Of a stretch of DNA of 64,000 bases, positions 44,934-55,100 are shown one piece after another (within the stretch, counting starts at the first letter, position 1; each line of letters starts with the position of its first letter). This stretch comes from CAVQBP01 sp963740945. Its GTDB lineage: Bacteria > Bacteroidota > Ignavibacteria > Ignavibacteriales > Ignavibacteriaceae. The translations under genes were made by a program, and so were the position numbers. A model generated the notes under the pieces. That model ran no database searches and was not told the DNA's origin. It was given only the letters and a program-made list of their open reading frames with translations. The DNA lies in assembly GCA_963740945.1 (NCBI GenBank), contig CAVUGE010000014.1:62001-126000 (forward strand). Reading direction: 5' to 3'.

Positions 44934-47711
44934 TTATCTTTTTTTAGGCGAAGGTTTTTTTCCTGTTTTTGCCGCAGTTTTACTTTTTGACATTTCCTTA
45001 ACAACAGCTCTTGCAGCAGCTAACCTTGCAATCGGAACTCTAAATGGCGAACAACTTACATAATTTAAACCGGTTCTATGGCAGAATTCAACAGAAGATG
45101 GTTCTCCGCCGTGTTCACCGCAGATACCTACTTTTAAATCAGGTCTGGTCGAACGTCCTTTATCAGTACCCATTTTTACCAACTGACCCACTCCTTCCTG
45201 GTCAAGTACTTCAAAAGGATCATTTGGAAGGATTTCACTTTCTACGTAAAGCGGTAAAAATTTACCGGCATCATCTCTTGAAAGACCAAAAGTAGTTTGG
45301 GTTAGATCATTAGTTCCGAAGCTGAAAAACTCTGCACGTTTTGCAATAGCATCGGCGGTAATAGCAGCTCTAGGAAGCTCAATCATTGTTCCGACAAGAT
45401 AATTTATTTTCTTCCCTTTTTCTTTCATAACATCTGCTGCGACTCTCCTGACTATATCTTCCTGCATTTTAAATTCATTTATATCACTAACGAGCGGAAT
45501 CATAATTTCAGGCTTAACCTTGATCCCTTCAATAGCTGCATCACAAGCTGCTTCAATAATTGCTCTTGCCTGCATTTCAGTAATTTCAGGATAAAGGACA
45601 CCCAGCCGACATCCTCTGAAACCGAGCATAGGATTGAATTCCGACAGGCTGCCAATCTTCTCTACTACCTTTTCAAAGGGAATATTCAGTACATTTGCCA
45701 GCTCTCTTTGTTCTTTTTCCGAATGAGGCAGAAACTCATGCAGAGGTGGATCTAAAGTCCTAATTGTTACAGGTAATCCCTTCATAACTTTAAAGATTCC
45801 ATAAAAGTCTTCTCTCTGCAACGGAAGAAGTTCTTTTAAAGCTTCTTTTCTATCTTCAACTGTATCCGAAAGAATCATTTTCCTTACAGACATAATTCTA
45901 TCTCCGCCAAAGAACATATGTTCTGTACGGCAGAGACCAATTCCTTCGGCACCAAAAGCTACGGCATTGGAAGCTTGATCAGGCTGATCTGCATTAGTTC
46001 TAATATTTAGCTTTCTGAGGTTATCTGCCCAGTTCATCAGACTCTCATAAGTTTTATAAATAGGAGACTCATTAGGAGCCATTGTCTTATTTATTAGTAC
46101 CTGTATTACTTCAGAAGGTTTCGTTTCAATTTTTCCGGCAATTACTTCACCTGTAGTTCCGTCAATAGAGATATAATCACCTTCGTTTACAACGATATCT
46201 TTCCCGTCAACAGAAATTTTTCCTTCTTTATAATTTATTTTTAATGTTCCGCACCCAGCTACACATACTTTACCCATTTGACGAGCAACAAGAGCAGCAT
46301 GAGAAGTCATGCCCCCTCTTTGAGTCAGAATTCCTTCGGAAGCATTCATTCCTTTAATATCTTCCGGAGAAGTTTCAATCCTTACGAGTATAACAGGATC
46401 GCCCCCTTGAGCCATCTTTTCTGCATCCTGTGCGCTTAATGCGACTCTTCCGGAAGCAGCACCAGGGCCTGCATTTAATCCTTTTGCAATTAATCTTCCT
46501 TCATCAACTGCTTTACGTTTTTGATCGATATCGAAAATAGGGCGCAGAAGCTGGTTTAGCTGGTTTGGTTCAATCCTTAATATTGCATCTTCTTTCTGTA
46601 TTAACTTTTCCTTAACCATATCAACAGCCATTTTTACTGCAGCAAACCCGGTTCTTTTTCCTACCCTGCACTGGAGCATCCAGAGTCTCCCCTGCTGAAT
46701 AGTAAACTCGATATCCATCATATCTTTATAATGTTTTTCCAATTTTTTCTGGATGTCGTCAAGCTGTTTATATATTTTAGGGTCATCTTTTTTCAGCTCA
46801 GAGATCGGATGCGGTGTACGAACTCCTGCAACTACATCTTCTCCCTGTGCATTGAATAAATACTCACCATAGAAAACATTTTCTCCTGAGGCAGGGTCTC
46901 TAGTAAATGCCACGCCTGTACCTGAATCTTCACCCATATTTCCAAAAACCATAGACTGCACGTTAACTGCTGTACCCCATTCTGCCGGGATATTGTTTAA
47001 TCTTCTATAAACATTAGCTCTTTCGTTCATCCACGATCCAAACACAGCACCAACGGCACCCCATAATTGTTCCATCGGGTCGGTGGGAAATTTTTTACCT
47101 GTTTTTTCTTTAATCGCAGTTTTGAATTCTTCGACAAGTTCTTTTAAGTGCATATCGGTTAATTCTGTATCCAGTTTGAAGCCATTGTCATGTTTTTTCT
47201 TTTCAAGAATTATTTCGAACGGGTCTTCATCATGCTTTGAAACCGGTTTTAATCCTAATACAACATCTCCATACATTTGAACGAATCTTCTGTACGAGTC
47301 ATACGCAAAACGAGGATTATTTGTTTTATTGATTACTCCCTGGACTGTCTCATCATTGAGACCTAGATTCAAAATAGTATCCATCATACCAGGCATAGAA
47401 GCTCTTGCACCGCTTCTGACAGAAACCAGCAGTGGATTCTTTGCGTCACCGAATTTAGCACCCATCAGTTTTTCTACTTTTTGAAGAGCATTCAAAACCT
47501 GAGCTTTTAATTCTTTCGGATATTTTTTGTTATTCTGATAATAATAAGTACATACTTCTGTAGTAATTGTAAAACCTGCAGGTACAGGCATACCTATATT
47601 TACCATCTCAGCAAGATTCGCACCTTTTCCACCAAGCAAGTTCTTCATCTCAGCCTTGCCTTCTGCTTTATTTCCACCAAAGAAATAAACATATTTTTTT
47701 TCTTTTGCCAT
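44934..47711 (-). CDS. ppdK: Pyruvate, phosphate dikinase
   Basis: 925 residues. N-terminal nucleotide domain (LLGGKGANLAEMVNIGMPVP; FTRDPASGENVFYGEYL), the phospho-histidine swivel domain GGMTSHAALVARQMGKVCV (~residues 465-485), and the C-terminal PEP/pyruvate barrel with GTNDLTQTTFGLSRDD and VGICGEHGGEPSSVEF (catalytic Cys). It interconverts pyruvate/ATP/Pi and PEP/AMP/PPi. The lysine-rich tail (KSKTAAKTGKKPSPKKR) is an unusual extension beyond the normal ~875 residues. A ribosome-binding site AGGAGG precedes the ATG. Intact. Confidence 0.95.
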   Translation of the reverse strand: MAKEKKYVYFFGGNKAEGKAEMKNLLGGKGANLAEMVNIGMPVPAGFTITTEVCTYYYQNNKKYPKELKAQVLNALQKVEKLMGAKFGDAKNPLLVSVRSGARASMPGMMDTILNLGLNDETVQGVINKTNNPRFAYDSYRRFVQMYGDVVLGLKPVSKHDEDPFEIILEKKKHDNGFKLDTELTDMHLKELVEEFKTAIKEKTGKKFPTDPMEQLWGAVGAVFGSWMNERANVYRRLNNIPAEWGTAVNVQSMVFGNMGEDSGTGVAFTRDPASGENVFYGEYLFNAQGEDVVAGVRTPHPISELKKDDPKIYKQLDDIQKKLEKHYKDMMDIEFTIQQGRLWMLQCRVGKRTGFAAVKMAVDMVKEKLIQKEDAILRIEPNQLNQLLRPIFDIDQKRKAVDEGRLIAKGLNAGPGAASGRVALSAQDAEKMAQGGDPVILVRIETSPEDIKGMNASEGILTQRGGMTSHAALVARQMGKVCVAGCGTLKINYKEGKISVDGKDIVVNEGDYISIDGTTGEVIAGKIETKPSEVIQVLINKTMAPNESPIYKTYESLMNWADNLRKLNIRTNADQPDQASNAVAFGAEGIGLCRTEHMFFGGDRIMSVRKMILSDTVEDRKEALKELLPLQREDFYGIFKVMKGLPVTIRTLDPPLHEFLPHSEKEQRELANVLNIPFEKVVEKIGSLSEFNPMLGFRGCRLGVLYPEITEMQARAIIEAACDAAIEGIKVKPEIMIPLVSDINEFKMQEDIVRRVAADVMKEKGKKINYLVGTMIELPRAAITADAIAKRAEFFSFGTNDLTQTTFGLSRDDAGKFLPLYVESEILPNDPFEVLDQEGVGQLVKMGTDKGRSTRPDLKVGICGEHGGEPSSVEFCHRTGLNYVSCSPFRVPIARLAAARAVVKEMSKSKTAAKTGKKPSPKKR

Positions 47712-47761
47712 TTAATATTCCTCCTTCGGATTATATGCAAATGAATAAATTTATTTTAGTT

Positions 47762-48808
47762 TTAGTCAGTTATTTTATTTAGAATGAAATCTTTAAAAGA
47801 TTCTTCATTATCAATTTTTAACTCTATCTTTAAAAAGAAAATATCAATATCATCAAGCTCTTTTGAAAATTGTGTTAATTTAACCGCATCCTTTTCAGTA
47901 GTTACAACAGAATGGGAGTTGGTTGAATAAAATTTCTTCCGGATCAACTGAACTTCTTTTAAGGAATAATCATTATGATCCTTAAATATTAACTTATTGT
48001 CTGCGTTAATATGAACCTGCTTTAATATGTTCAAAAAGGAATAAGGATTAGCTACACCTGAAACAATCAGGCTCTTTTGACCATGAAATTCTTCAACCGC
48101 ATATTTAGCATGATTTTTAATATCGGCAAATCCTATTGCTTTATAAGTACTATAAAAAATTTTTTTACCTTCAAAATATTTATTGAATTTTGAAGGGATC
48201 TCTTTTTTATCCGAAAACTTTCTATTAATAACTATTGCATCTGCTCTTTTAATTGAGCTTAAAGGTTCTCTCATGTTTCCAGTAGGCAATAAACTCTGAT
48301 TCATTAAGCCTGTCTCATATAAAAATCTTTGTTCACAAATTAAAAGATTTAAGTCTCTTTCTATCCAACGGTGCTGGTATGCATCATCAAGAATTAATAT
48401 ATTTATATTTGTATCAGTAATTAACCGTTTTGCTCCTTCAAATCTTTTTTCGGAAACAGCAGCCGGTACGCCGCACTCTATAGCTGTATGAAAGATCTCA
48501 TCTCCGCTTAAATCAACATCTGTGAAAATTCTGTTACCATCTGAAACTAACAAATATCCTTTTGATTTCCTTCTGTAACCACGGCTCAAAACCCCCACTA
48601 ATTTCCCGGAACTCTTAAGGATATTTGCCAGATAGATTACAAGCGGTGTTTTTCCGGAACCGCCTACAGTAATATTTCCGACTGAAATGACTTTAACATT
48701 TACTTTCTTTGTTTTAAAAATATTTTTGTCAAAGAACCTATTTCTAATTTTTATTACTGCTGCATAAACAGGAATAAAAGGAAATAATATTATCCTTAAT
48801 AACTTCAT
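47762..48808 (-). CDS. lpxK: Tetraacyldisaccharide 4'-kinase LpxK
   Basis: 348 residues from ATG 48808. One N-terminal membrane helix (LLRIILFPFIPVYAAVIKI), P-loop SVGNITVGGSGKTPLVIYLA, VLSRGYRRK, LSGDE and DDAYQHRWIERDLNLLIC, all hallmarks of LpxK. It phosphorylates the lipid A precursor at the inner membrane. It follows the DUF374 acyltransferase and lpxB in one minus-strand lipid A cluster, with ~50 bases before ppdK. Confidence 0.9.
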   Translation of the reverse strand: MKLLRIILFPFIPVYAAVIKIRNRFFDKNIFKTKKVNVKVISVGNITVGGSGKTPLVIYLANILKSSGKLVGVLSRGYRRKSKGYLLVSDGNRIFTDVDLSGDEIFHTAIECGVPAAVSEKRFEGAKRLITDTNINILILDDAYQHRWIERDLNLLICEQRFLYETGLMNQSLLPTGNMREPLSSIKRADAIVINRKFSDKKEIPSKFNKYFEGKKIFYSTYKAIGFADIKNHAKYAVEEFHGQKSLIVSGVANPYSFLNILKQVHINADNKLIFKDHNDYSLKEVQLIRKKFYSTNSHSVVTTEKDAVKLTQFSKELDDIDIFFLKIELKIDNEESFKDFILNKITD

Positions 48809-48830
48809 TAGCAATATTGCTTATATATCT

Positions 48831-49487
48831 TTAGAATCTATTGGCCTCATTATGAATATTATTTAATATGTCTTCGCTTTTTTTAATCATTTCGGATGTC
48901 TCTTCATAACTCAGATTTTTATCAATATAAATAGGATCAGAATAAACAACTTTAGCTTCAGATAACAGCTGCGGGATTTCAAATTTATCCCAGCTCTTTA
49001 AGCATCTTTTCTTCTTAAATCCGACGCCTACAAAAACCAAAGGAATACCGCTTTTTTTAGCTGTGATAACAGCACCGGCTTTTAGCTTATGCCTTGGTCC
49101 TTTCGGACCATCAGGAGTAATTACGACTGATTTGTTATTTTTAGCATAATCGATCATAATTCCCAGTGCTACTTCACCACCTTTAGTACTCGAGCCTCTT
49201 ACAACAGTATAACTCCAATGCTTAAGCAGATTTGATAATAAATCTCCATCTTTACTTTTACTGATTAAAGCAACCAGATCCGGATTTTTGTGTATATACC
49301 ATAAAAGAAGCATGCTTCCGTGCCAGAAGGCGAGAACATAATTTTCCTTCTTTCCTTTCAGATCTTCAATTACTTTTTTATTTGTATAAGTAATCTTCAA
49401 AGATTTACAAAGAACAGTTGCAAACATTACTAGAAAATAATTTCCTAAATATCGTAAAGAATCTTGTTTTACTTTTCTAAGCTTCAT
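48831..49487 (-). CDS. DUF374-type lysophospholipid/lipid A acyltransferase
   Basis: 218 residues. An N-terminal hydrophobic segment, then FWHGSMLLLWYIHKN in place of HX4D, and the conserved ITPDGPKGPRHKLKAGAVIT and PLVFVGVGFKKK segments of the DUF374/LPLAT group. Such proteins are likely secondary acyltransferases acting on lipid A or Kdo-lipid A. Located between lpxB and lpxK with gaps of 18 and 22 bases, so part of the lipid A operon. Confidence 0.8.
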   Translation of the reverse strand: MKLRKVKQDSLRYLGNYFLVMFATVLCKSLKITYTNKKVIEDLKGKKENYVLAFWHGSMLLLWYIHKNPDLVALISKSKDGDLLSNLLKHWSYTVVRGSSTKGGEVALGIMIDYAKNNKSVVITPDGPKGPRHKLKAGAVITAKKSGIPLVFVGVGFKKKRCLKSWDKFEIPQLLSEAKVVYSDPIYIDKNLSYEETSEMIKKSEDILNNIHNEANRF

Positions 49488-49505
49488 CTTTTCTAAGCTT
49501 GTGGC

Positions 49506-50645
49506 TTACAACATTGCGTAAATTATTCCGGCAGCTCTTTTGGAGGCGCCTTCTGTTCCTAATTTTTCTTTTACCTTACCCAGCTTCTGCTTTATGGAAT
49601 TATAAAATTTTGTATCTGATAAGATTTTTTTACATTCCATGTATATAGATTCTGCATTAGCTTCATTTTGAACAAGTTCCGGGACTATCCTTTCTTGTGC
49701 AATTATATTTGCCATCCCGATGTCTTTAACTTTAACGAGATTTTTGCCTATAGAATAAGTGATAAACCCGGTTTTGTACACTATGACCATAGGCAATTCA
49801 AATAAGGCTGATTCCAGCGTTGAAGTCCCTGATTTAATAATTCCAAGCTTTGCATATTTCATCAAATCGTAAGTACATCCGGTGATAATTTTAATGCCCG
49901 GATTATTCGCTAAGTTGTAGTAAACTTCCTCTTCGATGTTCGAGGAACCGGCAGTGATAATTTGAAGATTAAATTCGGAAGCTAATTTTTCTGCTGCTTC
50001 AATAGAGACCGGAAATATTTTCTGAACTTCATGCAGCCTGCTGCCAGGAAGTATTAACAAAATTTCTTTTGATTTATCAAGGTTAAATTGTTCAAATAAT
50101 TCATCTTTTGATAAAAATTTATGCTCACTAATTCTTTCCAGTAATGGATGCCCCACAAATTCAACATCGATTCCTGATTCGTTATAAAAACTCTTTTCAA
50201 AAGGAAATACCACTATCATTTTATTAATAAGCTTTTTAATCTTTTTTACACGGCCTGCTCCCCATGCCCAGATTTGGGGAGAAATATAATAGATGACATT
50301 TAAATCCATGACTTTTAGTTTTTTTGCAAAATTCAAATTAAAACCAGGATAGTCAATTAAAACAATGGTTCTAATTTTTTTCTCTTTTATTATTTCAATT
50401 AAATCATGTTGAACTCTTTTAATGAAAGGAAGATGTTTGACCACTTCTGCAAATCCTAAAAATGCCATTTTATTTATGTGATATACCAAATCCATTCCTT
50501 CACTTTTCATCCTGTCGCCGCCAATGCCGTAAATATTTAAACTTTTGTTTAACTTTTTTAATTCCTTAACTAAAGTGCTGCCGTGTAAATCGCCCGAAAC
50601 TTCACCCGCTATAATCATAAGGTTTTTATTTTTAATATCTGTCAT
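49506..50645 (-). CDS. lpxB: Lipid-A-disaccharide synthase LpxB
   Basis: 379 residues, GT19 family. IIAGEVSGDLHGSTLVKELK at the start, YGIGGDRMKSEGMDLVYHI, IDYPGFNLNFAKKLK, YYISPQIWAWGAGRVKKIKK, GHPLLERI, LLILPGSRLHEVQ and KSGTSTLESALFELPMVIVYK are all diagnostic. It joins UDP-diacylglucosamine and lipid X. First of the three lipid A genes here. Intact. Confidence 0.95.
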   Translation of the reverse strand: MTDIKNKNLMIIAGEVSGDLHGSTLVKELKKLNKSLNIYGIGGDRMKSEGMDLVYHINKMAFLGFAEVVKHLPFIKRVQHDLIEIIKEKKIRTIVLIDYPGFNLNFAKKLKVMDLNVIYYISPQIWAWGAGRVKKIKKLINKMIVVFPFEKSFYNESGIDVEFVGHPLLERISEHKFLSKDELFEQFNLDKSKEILLILPGSRLHEVQKIFPVSIEAAEKLASEFNLQIITAGSSNIEEEVYYNLANNPGIKIITGCTYDLMKYAKLGIIKSGTSTLESALFELPMVIVYKTGFITYSIGKNLVKVKDIGMANIIAQERIVPELVQNEANAESIYMECKKILSDTKFYNSIKQKLGKVKEKLGTEGASKRAAGIIYAML

Positions 50646-50682
50646 TTAACATATCTATACAATTAATTTAAAGAGCCAAGCA

Positions 50683-51270
50683 TTAAAACCTCCCTACGAA
50701 CCAAAGCAGAAAGATTGTTACCGAAACAAATCCGAATGCCTGCAGAGTTCTTTTTTCTGATTTCAGTCCGGCATTTAATTTAAAAGTAGGCTGCTCAACA
50801 ACTTTATTTTTATAAGGTAAAAGCCGCGGAATAAAGCGTGGCACTTTATTTACGTAATCTTCATAAGATTTACCATATGTTTTTCTTAAGTAACCTTCTT
50901 CTTCTTTAACAATCAGATAATATTGAAACATGAAAAAAATTAATGCGAATATTTGCAAATAGGGGAATAAAGCATATGACATAACTCCAAGCCCCAGATA
51001 CATTAAAATATTTCCAAGATATAAAGGATTTCTGACAAAGGCGAATGGACCGCTTATTACTAAAAAAACACCTCCGACTGTACCTGTTGTCCTGGTTTCG
51101 CTTCCCGCCCAACTTACACCCCAAAGTCTTATTAATTCACCTGTGAGAGCGATTATAAATCCAATTATTAAACTCCAGATATTCGCATCTTCATAAAAGA
51201 ACATTACTAGTAGAAACGGGATTGGAGTATAACTTCTATATTTGAACAATTTTTTAGCTGCTTCAGACAT
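50683..51270 (-). CDS. Membrane-bound isoprenylcysteine/phospholipid-type methyltransferase
   Basis: 195 residues from ATG 51270 (MSEAAKKLFKYRSY), chosen over an upstream frame that starts in repetitive sequence. Four to five membrane helices. The SAM-site motif GPFAFVRNPLYLGNILMYLG and EEGYLRKTYGKSYEDYVNKVPRFIP match the PEMT/ICMT family of integral membrane methyltransferases. Substrate unknown (phospholipid, isoprenoid or protein C-terminus). It lies between a HAD phosphatase and lpxB. Confidence 0.7.
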   Translation of the reverse strand: MSEAAKKLFKYRSYTPIPFLLVMFFYEDANIWSLIIGFIIALTGELIRLWGVSWAGSETRTTGTVGGVFLVISGPFAFVRNPLYLGNILMYLGLGVMSYALFPYLQIFALIFFMFQYYLIVKEEEGYLRKTYGKSYEDYVNKVPRFIPRLLPYKNKVVEQPTFKLNAGLKSEKRTLQAFGFVSVTIFLLWFVGRF

Positions 51271-51279
51271 ATCAATTCG

Positions 51280-51345
51280 TTTGTTGTTTGTAGTCTGTAG
51301 TTTGTGGTTACAACAAACCACTTACTACAAACCACATACTATTCA
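51280..51345. repeat. GTTTGT/ACAAAC-rich low-complexity segment
   Basis: A 60-base segment between the HAD phosphatase and methyltransferase genes made of repeated GTTTGT, GTAGTTTGTGG and complementary ACAAACCAC units. Partial inverted matches (AGTTTGTGGT with ACAAACCACT) could form hairpins. It may be a degenerate simple repeat or a terminator/attenuator. Confidence 0.35.
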
Positions 51346-52058
51346 GCAATATAAATTTCTCTTCTTTTTAGTTGAGCCTGGTGCCTTTTTTTAAGTCTTT
51401 TCTTAGTTATTAAATTTTCCATTCTATCGATTATATCCTGGAAATCATTAAAAGGGAAATAAGTTATCCTTTCTCTTTCACAAAATTTCAGTAAATCTGC
51501 TTTAGCAAAAATGAAATCGCAAAATTGTGAAGTATACTTATCGGAATTTCCGTCACCGATAAAAACCGTAAATTCATCATCACTGCTATGGTTGATTATA
51601 TGATTCCTTTTGCAATTAGCCGAAGTCTGACAATTTATATCAAGATAAGGGAAATGAGGTATAAACTTATTATCTTCCGTAATTTCAAGTCTATTGGAAT
51701 AAAATTTTACATGATCTAAACTTTCTCTTTTAAAAATTCTATCAATGTAGTAATCAAATCCATCACTTAGAACATAGAAATCAATTTTATTTTCAACACA
51801 AAACTGTACAAACTTATGGAATGCAGGATCAATCTCAATTGTATCAATGAAATCATTCAATTCTTTTTTATCGGAAATCTTAGCAATCTCGCATAAAGAA
51901 ACCCAGCATTGCCTTGCGGAGATTTTATCTCTTAGCAATTTATCTATTATCTCATTAACAATTTTTTCATCGCAGAATTTCAAAAAAATTGCATCGCCGA
52001 CATCTTTTTTCGTAATAGTTCCGTCAAAATCAATAAATACTTTAAATATTTTTTCCAT
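51339..52058 (-). CDS. MtnX-like HAD-IB phosphatase
   Basis: 239 residues. HAD motif I DFDGTITKKDVGDAI (nucleophile and acid Asp), motif II YVLSDGFDYYIDRIF, and motif III/IV FIGDGNSDKYTSQFCDFIFAK. The long insert and spacing match the MtnX group (2-hydroxy-3-keto-5-methylthiopentenyl-1-phosphate phosphatase) and relatives of unknown substrate. No other methionine-salvage gene is near, so the substrate is not certain. Confidence 0.75.
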   Translation of the reverse strand: MEKIFKVFIDFDGTITKKDVGDAIFLKFCDEKIVNEIIDKLLRDKISARQCWVSLCEIAKISDKKELNDFIDTIEIDPAFHKFVQFCVENKIDFYVLSDGFDYYIDRIFKRESLDHVKFYSNRLEITEDNKFIPHFPYLDINCQTSANCKRNHIINHSSDDEFTVFIGDGNSDKYTSQFCDFIFAKADLLKFCERERITYFPFNDFQDIIDRMENLITKKRLKKRHQAQLKRREIYIAE

Positions 52059-52117
52059 TATGTATATTACTGTTAAATTCTACGTTCCTTCATTTTGAAC
52101 CATAAGGCATTATACCC

Positions 52118-52150
52118 AAACCTCCGGGATTTTGAAAATCCCGGAGGTTT
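52118..52150. repeat. Near-perfect 16-bp-arm palindrome downstream of smc
   Basis: AAACCTCCGGGATTTT (52118-52133), one G, then AAAATCCCGGAGGTTT (52135-52150): 16 perfect pairs around a single base, GC-rich in an AT-rich background. It lies seven bases after the smc stop. It could terminate smc transcription or be a dispersed REP-type palindrome; the hairpin would need an opened loop. Confidence 0.65.
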
Positions 52151-52157
52151 CACAAAT

Positions 52158-55100
52158 CTACTGTAATATTAAGTCTTCATTAAATCTTACACTCACCAGT
52201 TTTGAAACACCTTCTTCCTGCATAGTAACGCCATATAGAGTCTGGGCTGCTTCCATTGTTCTTTTATTATGGGTGACGACAATAAATTGTGTATCCTTAC
52301 TGAAATCACTAATAATTTTAGTGAAACGGTCTATATTGGCATCATCTAAAGGTGCATCGATTTCATCAAGGATACAGAACGGACTTGGTTTAACCAGGTA
52401 AATTGCAAAAAGGAGAGCTATAGCCGTTAAAGTTTTTTCTCCTCCGGATAAGAGTTCTATTGAAGTTGGACGTTTTCCTTTGGGTTTTGCAACAATTTCA
52501 ATTTTAGCTTCAAGAGGGTCAGCATTTTCTTCAATCCTTAAATCCGCTTCGTCACCGGGATTGAATAATCCTCTGAAAATATTTATAAAATGTCCCCTAA
52601 TTAGTTCAAAAGTTTCAATGAATTTTGACTGTGCAGTATTATTAATCTCTTCAATTGTCTTAACAATATCCTTCTCCGATTCAACCAGATCATTCTTTTG
52701 ACTCGATAAAAATTCAAACCTTTCTTTCTCTTCTTCAAATTCTGAATATGCAAGAAGGTTTATTGGTCCTAAATTCTTTACATGCTGTTTTAGCGTATGA
52801 ACTATTTCAGTCCTTTTTTCAAAATCAAATGAATCCAGGTCGTCGTAACTATTTTCATCAAGAGAAATCGAATAATTTTCTTTTATATTCTCTTTGAGGT
52901 TAGAAATTTTCATATTCAATTCATTCAGTTTAATATCGGCTGCATGGAGCTGCTCTGAAATATTTTCCTTTTGCTTTTGAATATGATCCCTGTTATTCTC
53001 TAATTCCGAAATTTCAGATTGTGATGATTTATATTTACTATCTATCTCCTTTTCATCATTTATTAAAATTCTTTTTTCGGCTTCCAGATCATCTAATTCA
53101 ACATATCTTTCTTTAATTAAATTGTTCAATATCTCTTTTTCTTCATCCGAAGAATTAATATCAAATTCCCTTTTTGAAATTGACTTTTTAATTATTTCAA
53201 TAGAATCTTCAGCACGTGTTATTGAATTCTCAATATTCTTTTTTTCGCCCAATAACCTTTCAAATTCAAGATTAATTTTATTCTGCCTGTCAATTAATGA
53301 GTTGAATTCTTCTTCATAATTTTTAAACTCATTTTCCAGTTCTTCTTTTTGTTTATCGGCTTTTTGTTTTTCTATCGTTTGTGAAGATAAGATCTCATCC
53401 AGCTTAAATCGTTCATTATCCAATTTATTGGATTCTGCTGCTAACTCCTGAATTTCCTTTCTTGCTTTTTCGATCTCTTCTGAGGCTTTTTTCTTTTCAA
53501 ACTCAAACTGGGCAATTTGTTTTTCAACATTTGCAATATCATTAATTAATAATTTCCCTTTATCGGAGATTATCTTCAAATCTATATTACTAAGATTTTC
53601 TTCCTGAAATTTAATATCATTTTTCAGCTTCTCCAGGTTCTCTTCTCTATAAGGGAATTCATTTTTTAGATTTTCCAGCAGCTGTTTTCTTCCGAATAAA
53701 GAATCGTCCAACTTAGGTTCGGAGCCGGCAGCTACTATTCCATCAGAATTTATATAATCACCGTTTAAGGTGACGAAATTAAACGCATAATATTTTGAAG
53801 ACAATTCAAATGCTTTTTCAAGGGAATGGACTACAGCCGTTTTTAATAAAATCTTCTCAAAGTAGGGAAGCCATTTTTTATCTGTTTGAATAAAATCTTT
53901 AGCCCAACCGATGAACGCCCTGTCTTTCTGCAGTTTTTTAATTTTTCTTTTGATTCCCAGAACCGTTATTTTTTCAAAAATTCCATTCTCTTCTTTCCTG
54001 CTTTCACCTGTAACATAAAATGATGCTTTTCCGATTCCATTATTATTAAGAAAGGAAATACCATTCTGTAAATCCTGAAAAGTTTCAACAAGAATATCAT
54101 TTAAATTATTCTTTAATGAAGCCTCTATTGCATTCCTGTATTTATCGGGAGTATCACCCACGTAAGCGAGCAGGGTTTTATCTTTTAAAGCCCATGTATC
54201 ATCTTCTATTAATGCTTTCGCTCCTTTTGAAATCCCTTCAAGATTATCGATTAAATTTTGTATGAAACCTATTTTCTCTTTAAGTGAGTTTAAAGCAGTC
54301 TTATCCTCGAGTTCTCTTTCTTTCAGTCTATTTAATACTTTTTCCAGTTCATCTTTTTCTATTTGCTTTTTAGAATAAATTTTTTCGGTATCCTTTAACT
54401 TATCTTCAGTATCCCTCTTTTCCTGATTTAGTTCTTCAATAAATCCAACTGTTTTAGCTATATTATTTGTTAGAGAATTGATTCTCTCGTTAAGTTTATT
54501 AATAGAATGATTTTTAGCCTCAAGAGATTTGCTGATATTAGAAAGTTCATTCCCGCGGTTTGTTATTTCCTTAAATTTCTCGATCAAATCATCGGAAAAG
54601 GATTTTAATTCATTACGCTTCCCCTCAAGTATATCTTTATGAGCCTTTAATTTTGACCCAATAACAATTTTCTCTTCGTCTTTGGAATTTATATGTCTCT
54701 TTATTAGCTCAAAATTTGAGTGATTTTCTTCTATCGATTCTTTATTTGCATCCAGTTGATTTTTTAATTCTTCGAGTTCCTGTTTGTATCTTTCGATATT
54801 GGATTCAAGAGATTTAACTCTTTCCTCGTTAACGGAGAGATTTCTTTGAACGTTATAAATTCTTTCAGTCTGGGAGGTAACTTCCGTACGTTTTGATTTT
54901 AATTGGAATTCTATTTCTCTTAAATTTGTTTTAGCAGTTTTGATTCTTTCGTCTAATTCCGCAAGAGTTGAATCAAGTTGAATCTTTTGCTGAAAGCTTT
55001 CTTCTTTTTGAAGTTTAGATTCCCTTTTTTGTAGGTTAAATAGTGTATATTCCCTTTCCGCCAGATCAATTTCCATTTCTTTAAGTTCGGAAGAGATTCT

